This document shows, in pieces, positions 52,928 through 60,626 of a stretch of 64,000 nt of DNA. Source of the DNA: DATBGZ01 sp036557785 (lineage in GTDB: Bacteria; Actinomycetota; Actinomycetes; Mycobacteriales; Micromonosporaceae); the NCBI GenBank assembly GCA_036557785.1, contig DATBGZ010000092.1, forward strand, positions 62,001 through 126,000. The letters run 5' to 3'. Below the pieces are notes generated by a model, which worked only from the letters and a program-made list of their open reading frames with translations, was not told where the DNA came from and did not search any database. How positions within the stretch are numbered: position 1 is the first letter of the stretch; each line of letters starts with the position of its first letter. Position numbers and translations under genes: made by a program.

Positions 52928-54829
52928 CTAGACGTCATCCTCATCGAAGGTCGGCCGTACGTCCCGGGCGAACATGATCTCGTCGTTGCTGGTGCCCGCG
53001 GCGACCATGGGCCACACCATGGCGTCCTTGCCGACCACGAAGTCGACCACGACGGGGCCATCGTTGATCTTCATGGCCATCTCGATGGTCCGGTCGACCT
53101 CGGCCGCGGTCTCGCAACGCAGCCCCGTGCAGCCCAGCGCCTCGGCGAGCTTCACAAAGTCGGGGATGCGGTGCTTGTGGGTGCCGAGGTCGGTGTTCGA
53201 GTACCGCTCGTTGTAGAAGAGCGTCTGCCACTGCCGGACCATGCCGAGGTTGCCGTTGTTGATGATGGCGACCTTGATCGGGATCTCCTCCAGGGCGCAG
53301 GTGGCGAGTTCCTGGTTGGTCATCTGGAAGCAGCCGTCGCCGTCGATGGCCCACACGACCGAGCCCGGCCGGCCGACCTTCGCGCCCATGGCCGCCGGCA
53401 CGGCGTAGCCCATCGTGCCCAGCCCGCCGGAGTTGAGCCAGGTGGCCGGCTTCTCGTAGGAGATGAACTGCGACGCCCACATCTGGTGCTGACCGACGCC
53501 CGCGACGTAGATCGCGTCCGGGCCGGCGATCTGGCCGAGCCGCTTGATGACGTACTGCGGGGCCAGCGTGCCGTCCGGCGGTTCCTCCCAACCGAGCGGA
53601 TAGCGTTCCCGGATGTCGTCGAGCTGGCGCCACCACTCGGTCAGGTCCGCCTGGTGCCCCGCCTTGTGCTCGGCCGCCACGGCGGTGACGAGGTCCTCGA
53701 TCACGTGGCCGGCATCGCCGACGATCGGCACATCCGCGGCCCGGTTCTTGCCGATCTCGGCCGGGTCGATATCGGCGTGCACGATCGCCGCCCCCGGGGC
53801 GAACGTCGACAACTGCCCGGTGACGCGGTCGTCGAACCGGGCGCCGAGCGCGACCAGCAGATCGGCCTTCTGCAGCGCGAAGACCGCGCCGACCGTACCG
53901 TGCATGCCGGGCATGCCCATGTGCTGGCGATGGCTGTCCGGGAAAGCCCCGCGCGCCATCAGCGTGGTGACCACGGGTGCGCCGGTCAGCTCGGCCAGAC
54001 GCCGCAGCGCCACCGACGCCTTCGCCTTGAGCACGCCGCCACCGACGTAGAGCACCGGACGGCGAGCGCCCACGATCAGCCGGGCCGCCTCCCGGATCTG
54101 CTTGCCGTGAGGCTGCAGCGTCGGCCGGTAACCCGGCAACTCGATGGTCGGCGGCCAGGAGAACTCCGTACGGGCTTGCAGGACATCCTTCGGGATGTCC
54201 ACCAGGACCGGACCGGGCCGACCGGTCCCGGCGAGGTGGAACGCCTCAGCCAGCACCCGCGGCAGGTCTTCGGCCCGCTGCACCAGGTAGTTGTGCTTCG
54301 TGATCGGCAGCGTGATGCCGTGGATGTCCGCCTCCTGGAAGGCATCCGTGCCGATCGCCGCGCGCGAGACCTGGCCCGTGATCGCCACGATCGGAACCGA
54401 GTCCATGTACGCGTCGGCGATCGGGGTGACCAGGTTCGTGGCGCCGGGTCCGCTGGTCGCCACGCACACGCCCACCTTGCCGGTCGCCTGCGCATAGCCC
54501 GTGGCCGCGTGCCCGGCTCCCTGCTCGTGCCGGACCAGGATGTGGCGAACCTTCGAGTCGAAGATCGGGTCGTAGGCGGGCAGGATCGCCCCACCCGGGA
54601 TGCCGAACATCACGTCGACACCGAGCGCCTCGAGCGACCGTACGAGCGCCTGCGCCCCGGAGACCGGCTCGGGGGCCGGGACCCGCGGGGTGGCCGCCGG
54701 GGGTTTCGGCGCGGTACGGACGCCGGCAACGGTGAGCGGCGTCGGCTGTCGTGGTTCGGTCTTGTCTGAGCTCCGCCCCGCCGAGCCCGCGGGCTCGGTC
54801 TTCTCGGTCTTGTCAGCCGGCTTCGTCAT
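52928..54829 (-). CDS. ilvB: acetolactate synthase large (catalytic) subunit
   Basis: IlvB uses thiamine diphosphate to condense pyruvate into acetolactate or, with 2-oxobutyrate, acetohydroxybutyrate. The 633-residue protein has an extra low-complexity N-terminus of about 60 residues, then FGIPGG, RHEQGAGHAATGYAQ (catalytic Glu), the FAD-binding middle domain and the TPP motif IDGDGCFQMTNQELAT. ATG 54829 is the start. It is the first gene of ilvBNC and is preceded by an attenuator whose leader peptide is rich in Val and Leu codons. Confidence 0.96.
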   Translation of the reverse strand: MTKPADKTEKTEPAGSAGRSSDKTEPRQPTPLTVAGVRTAPKPPAATPRVPAPEPVSGAQALVRSLEALGVDVMFGIPGGAILPAYDPIFDSKVRHILVRHEQGAGHAATGYAQATGKVGVCVATSGPGATNLVTPIADAYMDSVPIVAITGQVSRAAIGTDAFQEADIHGITLPITKHNYLVQRAEDLPRVLAEAFHLAGTGRPGPVLVDIPKDVLQARTEFSWPPTIELPGYRPTLQPHGKQIREAARLIVGARRPVLYVGGGVLKAKASVALRRLAELTGAPVVTTLMARGAFPDSHRQHMGMPGMHGTVGAVFALQKADLLVALGARFDDRVTGQLSTFAPGAAIVHADIDPAEIGKNRAADVPIVGDAGHVIEDLVTAVAAEHKAGHQADLTEWWRQLDDIRERYPLGWEEPPDGTLAPQYVIKRLGQIAGPDAIYVAGVGQHQMWASQFISYEKPATWLNSGGLGTMGYAVPAAMGAKVGRPGSVVWAIDGDGCFQMTNQELATCALEEIPIKVAIINNGNLGMVRQWQTLFYNERYSNTDLGTHKHRIPDFVKLAEALGCTGLRCETAAEVDRTIEMAMKINDGPVVVDFVVGKDAMVWPMVAAGTSNDEIMFARDVRPTFDEDDV

Positions 54830-54881
54830 GGCGTCCACGCCTTCGTGCGTCCTGGGTCGGGAGTGCGTACCGGGTCCCTCA

Positions 54882-54943
54882 CAACAAAAAGCCCCCGTGC
54901 AGGGCACGTGGGCTTCGCGCGTCGCAGTGGGTGTGCGACGCGC
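54882..54943 (-). promoter_or_regulatory. transcription attenuator of ilvBNC
   Basis: On the minus strand, a 10-bp hairpin (54934-54943 with 54917-54926) begins with the G of the leader TAG stop. It is followed by an intrinsic terminator: 12-base arms at 54904-54915 and 54889-54900 with one mismatch, CCT loop, then TTTTTGTTGTG. The plan is the same as that of cimA. Stalling of ribosomes at the Val/Leu codons is expected to prevent termination. The ilvB ATG is 53 bases beyond the terminator. Confidence 0.85.
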
Positions 54944-54978
54944 TAGGTGAGAAGTACGGGGACGGACCGGTACGGCAT
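54943..54978 (-). CDS. leader peptide of the ilvBNC attenuator (MPYRSVPVLLT)
   Basis: The 11 codons contain two Val and two consecutive Leu near the end (GTC CCC GTA CTT CTC ACC TAG). A promoter with -35 TTGACT and -10 TTTGCT ends seven bases before the ATG and no ribosome binding site is present, so the leader is expected to be translated from a leaderless mRNA. It is directly followed by the attenuator hairpins. Confidence 0.78.
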   Translation of the reverse strand: MPYRSVPVLLT

Positions 54979-54985
54979 GGTGTCC

Positions 54986-55015
54986 AGCAAACACCATTCC
55001 CGCCCACCGAGTCAA
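54986..55015 (-). promoter_or_regulatory. promoter of ilvBNC
   Basis: TTGACT (55010-55015 complement) and TTTGCT (54986-54991 complement) are spaced by 18 bases. Transcription should begin at about 54978-54979, the first base of the leader peptide ATG. Confidence 0.65.
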
Positions 55016-55124
55016 GCCGTCTCACATCGTGGTAGACGATCACATCACGGCCCGGTAACGGTGGCTTGGTCCCATGAGGCGGGTCACTGCTTGCGCGGGA
55101 ACGGGCGGAGCGCAGACTTGACGG

Positions 55125-57074
55125 ATGCCCGAGCCGTCCACGCCCCGCGCCCCCCGCAAAACCGCCAAGAAGGCCGCGCCCGCGAAGGCCACCCCGAAGC
55201 GCGGGACGCCGTCGCCCGCCAGCGCGGCGCGCCCCCTGCGGTCGGCGACCTCGACCCAGGGGCGCAACATGGCCGGCGCGCGGGCTCTGTGGCGAGCGAC
55301 CGGGATGACCGACGCGGACTTCGGCAAGCCGATCGTGGCGATCGCCAACTCATTCACCCAGTTCGTGCCCGGACACGTGCACCTGAAGGACCTGGGCGCC
55401 CTGGTCGCCGACGCGGTGGCCGCCGCCGGCGGTGTCGGGCGCGAGTTCAACACGATCGCGATCGACGACGGCATCGCCATGGGGCACGCGGGGATGCTCT
55501 ACTCGCTGCCGAGCCGGGAGCTCATCGCCGACAGCGTCGAGTACATGGTCGAGGCGCACATGGCCGACGCGCTGGTCTGCATCTCCAACTGCGACAAGAT
55601 CACTCCGGGGATGCTCAACGCCGCACTACGGCTGAACATCCCGACGGTGTTCGTCTCCGGTGGGCCGATGGAGGCGGGGAAGACCGTCGCGATCTCGGGA
55701 ATCGTGCACGAGAAGCTGGATCTGATCGACGCGATGATCGCCTCGGCGAACGACACGGTCACCGAGGACCAGCTCGGCGTGATCGAGCGCTCCGCCTGCC
55801 CGACGTGCGGTTCCTGCTCGGGCATGTTCACCGCCAACTCGATGAACTGCCTCACCGAGGCGATCGGGCTCGCCCTGCCCGGCAACGGCTCGACGCTCGC
55901 GACACACGCCGCGCGTCGGGGCCTCTTCGAGGCGGCCGGACGCCTGATCGTGGACCTCGCCAAGCGCCACTACGAGCAGGCAGACGATTCCGTGCTGCCG
56001 CGTTCGATCGCGACCCGGGCCGCGTTCGAGAACGCCGCCGCCCTCGACGTGGCGATGGGGGGGTCCACCAATACCGTGCTGCACCTGCTCGCGGCGGCTC
56101 GGGAGGCCCATGTGGACTTCACCGTCGCCGACATCGACGCGATCTCGCGGCGTGTGCCGTGCCTGTGCAAAGTCGCCCCGAACACGCCCAAGTACCACAT
56201 GGAGGACGTGCACCGCGCGGGCGGCATCCCGGCCATCCTGGGCGAGCTCGACCGGGCCGGACTGCTGCGCCGTGACGTCCACGCGGTCCATTCGTCCACA
56301 CTGGAGAGTTGGCTCACCGCCTGGGACGTGCGCGGCCGCTCGGCGACTCGCGAGGCGGTGGAGCTCTTCCATGCCGCTCCCGGCGGCGTCCGTACGACCC
56401 AGCCGTTCTCCACGACCAACCGTTGGTCCACTCTGGACACCGATCCCGCGAACGGGTGCATCCGCGACGCGGCCAGCGCGTACTCCGCCGACGGTGGACT
56501 GGCCATTCTCTACGGCAACCTCGCCCCCGAGGGGTGCGTGGTCAAGACCGCGGGGGTGCCCGAGGAGAACCTCACGTTCCGGGGGCCGGCCCGGGTCTTC
56601 GAGTCCCAGGAGTCCACAGTGGACGGCATCCTCGCGGGCGAGGTCAAGGCCGGCGATGTGGTGGTCGTGCGGTACGAGGGCCCACGCGGGGGGCCGGGCA
56701 TGCAGGAGATGCTCTACCCCACGTCGTTCCTGAAGGGGCGTGGCCTCGGTCGGGCGTGTGCGCTCGTCACGGACGGGCGCTTCTCCGGCGGAACGAGCGG
56801 AGTGTCGATCGGTCACATCTCCCCTGAGGCAGCGGCGGGTGGGCTCATCGCCCTGGTCCAGGACGGCGACACCGTCGAGATCGACATCCCCGCCCGGGCG
56901 ATCTCGCTGCTGGTGCCGCCGGAGGTTCTCGACGCACGGCGCGTCGCCCAGGACAAGCGGGACCACCCGTATACCCCCATCGACCGGCACCGGCCGATCT
57001 CGGCCGCGCTGCGCGCATACGCGTCGATGGCGACCTCAGCCAGCGACGGCGCCTACCGCCGCGTCCCGGACTGA
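55125..57074 (+). CDS. ilvD: dihydroxy-acid dehydratase
   Basis: IlvD dehydrates dihydroxyisovalerate and dihydroxymethylvalerate, the third step of Val and Ile synthesis, with an Fe-S cluster. The 649-residue protein has a basic N-terminal extension of about 45 residues (PRKTAKKAAPAKATPKRG) that is unusual, then NMAGARALWRATGM, CISNCDKITPGM and CPTCGSCSGMFTANSMNC (cluster cysteines), and SGGTSGVSIGHISPEA at the C-terminus. ATG 55125 is the start; a shorter start is possible given the low-complexity N-terminus. It is divergent from ilvBNC. Confidence 0.95.
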   Translation: MPEPSTPRAPRKTAKKAAPAKATPKRGTPSPASAARPLRSATSTQGRNMAGARALWRATGMTDADFGKPIVAIANSFTQFVPGHVHLKDLGALVADAVAAAGGVGREFNTIAIDDGIAMGHAGMLYSLPSRELIADSVEYMVEAHMADALVCISNCDKITPGMLNAALRLNIPTVFVSGGPMEAGKTVAISGIVHEKLDLIDAMIASANDTVTEDQLGVIERSACPTCGSCSGMFTANSMNCLTEAIGLALPGNGSTLATHAARRGLFEAAGRLIVDLAKRHYEQADDSVLPRSIATRAAFENAAALDVAMGGSTNTVLHLLAAAREAHVDFTVADIDAISRRVPCLCKVAPNTPKYHMEDVHRAGGIPAILGELDRAGLLRRDVHAVHSSTLESWLTAWDVRGRSATREAVELFHAAPGGVRTTQPFSTTNRWSTLDTDPANGCIRDAASAYSADGGLAILYGNLAPEGCVVKTAGVPEENLTFRGPARVFESQESTVDGILAGEVKAGDVVVVRYEGPRGGPGMQEMLYPTSFLKGRGLGRACALVTDGRFSGGTSGVSIGHISPEAAAGGLIALVQDGDTVEIDIPARAISLLVPPEVLDARRVAQDKRDHPYTPIDRHRPISAALRAYASMATSASDGAYRRVPD

Positions 57075-57179
57075 GTCAGCGGGCAGCTTCCGCAGGTCCC
57101 GCGAGCACGGGCCGTGGCGGGTTGGTGACAGTGGCGGTGCTGGCCACCGTACGGGTATGGCTCGTAATAGGCTTCAGGC

Positions 57180-57256
57180 GAACTCGCGACTGGCGTTGAG
57201 GTGGAACCGACCACCGGGGAGCGAACGCGTACGGCACCGCAGCGCCTGGGTGCCCC
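57180..57256 (+). promoter_or_regulatory. ZTP (pfl) riboswitch upstream of glyA
   Basis: The region carries the pfl consensus as I recall it: GACTGGCG (57188-57195), a GGTGG...CCACC hairpin with AACCGA loop, CGGGGAGCGA, then the second subdomain GCGCCTGGGTGC (57243-57254). A pseudoknot between the two parts binds the folate-stress signal ZTP. It lies 18 bases upstream of glyA, whose GGAGG (57263-57267) is close enough to be masked. glyA is a known target because it makes the one-carbon donor needed by purine synthesis. Confidence 0.85.
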
Positions 57257-57274
57257 CGACACCGGAGGCTACCT

Positions 57275-58546
<1,272 letters not shown>

Positions 58547-59105
58547 CGTTGGCGGCCCGGCGGCTCAGGTCACCCCGACCGTCCACTGTGTACTGATTCT
58601 TCTCGGGCCCGATGCTCACGGCGCGTGGCGACACCGAGCGTCACTGCCGCGGGCCTCATGAAGATCACTACGACACCCATGAGTTGGGTGTTGCTATGGG
58701 AACGCTCCCATGCAATACTGCGCAATAGCTCGTCATCAGTCTCCCGACAGGGGTCACCGAGAGCCCTCGTCGCAGGACTGGGTGGGTACGCGAGGTCGGC
58801 GATGACTCGGGATCGTCAACCGGCGTATGCACCTATCTAGCGGTCGCGACCACCGTTCGTGCACCGACCCGTCCCACATTCTCGCAGCTTTCGCCGAGTA
58901 ATTCGGCCAGGTAACGACTCGTGCGCGGCGCGTCCGTCCACCGTCCAGCCGCGGCGCCGTACGGGTCTGCACAGAACCCTCTTTGAGCCAATCATGTCCG
59001 ACCCGGCTCCCGGTGATCCGCCCCGATCGCCCGGAGCGGTGCCACTGCCGTGCCGCCTCGCAGCGGGGCTGCCGGCTGCCTTCACACGCCCTGAAGGAGC
59101 AGAGC
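58547..59105 (+). other. 559-bp region upstream of the GH12 gene
   Basis: No coding gene is supported. A CebR-like operator inside a promoter lies at 58691-58719. If transcription starts there, the mRNA has a leader of about 380 bases, long for a cellulase gene and with no recognised RNA element. Frames open on both strands in this leader are short and without family signatures. AAGGAG sits at the end before the GH12 ATG. Confidence 0.5.
58691..58719 (+). promoter_or_regulatory. promoter with CebR-like operator in its spacer (GH12 gene)
   Basis: TTGCTA (58691-58696) and AATACT (58714-58719) are separated by 17 bases. The spacer starts with TGGGAACGCTCCCA (58697-58710), one base from the CebR operator TGGGAGCGCTCCCA known from Streptomyces and Thermobifida. 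A repressor here would cover both hexamers. Cellobiose relieves CebR repression in those organisms. Confidence 0.75.
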
Positions 59106-60473
59106 ATGGACAGGCAACGAAAGGCTGGGCACCTCATCGCGAGGATCGCCTCCGCCACCGTCCTCACCGTCGCAGCGATCGGGGTCAGCCTGGTCGTGGC
59201 CACGCCCGCGCAGGCCGTCACGATTTGCGACCAGTTCGGAACGGTCGTCTCAGGTAACTACATCATCATGAACAACCGCTGGGGTACGAGCGCGACCCAG
59301 TGCATCAGCACCACCGCGAGCGGCTTCACGATCACCCAGCAGGACGGCACCGGCAACCTCTCGGGGGCACCGACCGCGTACCCGGCGATCTACCTGGGTT
59401 GCCATTACAGCAACTGCAGCCCGAGCTCGCCGCTGCCCGCACAGATCAGCAGTATGGGCAACGCGAATACGTCCATCAGTGTGAGTTACCCGAGCAGTGG
59501 CACTTTCGACGCCGCCTATGACATCTGGATCAACGCGGATACGAATGTCAGTGGCGTGCAGGACACCGAGATCATGGTTTGGCTCAACCACACCGGTTCC
59601 ATCCAACCAGTCGGCTCCAACACCGGGACCACGGTGAATTTCGCCGGCCACACCTGGAACGTCTGGGTCGGCAACAACGGCCAGAACAACGTCGTGTCCT
59701 ATGTGGGGAACCCGGCCGGCATCACCAGTCTTTCCTTCAATGCGCGGGACTTCATTCTCGACGCCATCACGCGGGGCTCCAACTTCGGGACGACGGCGTG
59801 GTATCTCACCAGCATTCAGGCCGGCTTCGAGCCGTGGATCGGCGGCGTGGGCCTGACCGTCAACAGCTTCTCCGCCAGCATCGGCGGCGGTACCAACCAG
59901 CCGCCCGGCACGCCCGGCACCCCGAGCGCGTCCAACGTGACCTCGAGCTCGCTCACCCTCAACTGGGCCGCATCCTCCGGCACGGTCACCAACTACCAAC
60001 TCGAGCGGGCCACCGGCGCCACCAGCAACAGCTTCAGCCAACTCGCCACGCCCACCTCGACGTCGTTCAACGACAGCGGACTGGCAGCCAACACCACCTA
60101 CCGGTACCGCGTACGCGCCACCGGACCAGGCGGCACCTCCGGCTACTCCGGCATCCAGAACGTCACGACATCCGGGGGCAGCGGTGGCGGCGGCTGCAGC
60201 TTCCACATCGACTCCTGGGACGTCGGGTACGTGGCCTACGTGACCGTGAACGGACCACGGTCGGGCTGGTCCATCCCCTTCACGCTCGGCGCCAACAACA
60301 CGATCATCAACAGTTGGAATGTAGTGATCTCTGGCAGCGGGACCAGCCGTACCGGCAGCAACGCCAGCTACAACGGCAACATCGCCGCAGGCCAGAGCAT
60401 CCAGTGGGGCTTCCAGGCGAGCCGGCCCGCCGGCGGCGCGCTGCCCACGTTCACCGGCTGCACAGCCCAGTAG
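59106..60473 (+). CDS. secreted GH12 endoglucanase/xyloglucanase with FN3 and CBM2
   Basis: The 455-residue protein has a signal peptide (about 1-38, ending PAQA), a GH12 domain (about 39-260) with the nucleophile Glu in DTEIMVWLNH and acid/base Glu in QAGFEPWIGG, a fibronectin type III linker (about 265-350), and a C-terminal CBM2 (about 363-455; WNVVISGSGTSRTG, GQSIQWGFQ, terminal Cys pair). It cuts beta-1,4-glucan internally. ATG 59106 has AAGGAG upstream. It is first in the cellulase locus and has a CebR-like box in front. Confidence 0.92.
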   Translation: MDRQRKAGHLIARIASATVLTVAAIGVSLVVATPAQAVTICDQFGTVVSGNYIIMNNRWGTSATQCISTTASGFTITQQDGTGNLSGAPTAYPAIYLGCHYSNCSPSSPLPAQISSMGNANTSISVSYPSSGTFDAAYDIWINADTNVSGVQDTEIMVWLNHTGSIQPVGSNTGTTVNFAGHTWNVWVGNNGQNNVVSYVGNPAGITSLSFNARDFILDAITRGSNFGTTAWYLTSIQAGFEPWIGGVGLTVNSFSASIGGGTNQPPGTPGTPSASNVTSSSLTLNWAASSGTVTNYQLERATGATSNSFSQLATPTSTSFNDSGLAANTTYRYRVRATGPGGTSGYSGIQNVTTSGGSGGGGCSFHIDSWDVGYVAYVTVNGPRSGWSIPFTLGANNTIINSWNVVISGSGTSRTGSNASYNGNIAAGQSIQWGFQASRPAGGALPTFTGCTAQ

Positions 60474-60514
60474 TCCCGGCGGCTCACGCCGGAACAACAC
60501 AACGCACGGCATTC

Positions 60515-60559
60515 AGACGGCGCCCGCACTGGGCAGACCCGCCCAGGCAGGCGCCGTCT
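60515..60559 (+). terminator. terminator after the GH12 gene
   Basis: AGACGGCGCC (60515-60524) pairs with GGCGCCGTCT (60550-60559); CTGGGC and GCCCAG form a nested inner stem. CTTC follows. It separates the GH12 from the GH6 unit, so each has its own promoter. Confidence 0.8.
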
Positions 60560-60575
60560 CTTCATCGCCCTCGCG

Positions 60576-60589
60576 TGGAAGCGCTCCCA
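60576..60589 (+). promoter_or_regulatory. CebR-like operator before the GH6 gene
   Basis: TGGAAGCGCTCCCA differs at one base from the CebR consensus TGGGAGCGCTCCCA. It lies 37 bases upstream of the ATG, near the expected transcription start. No clear -35/-10 pair is visible. Confidence 0.72.
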
Positions 60590-60626
60590 CGCGGGTCGAT
60601 CCGTCCCATCGAGAAGGGTTGTACAC

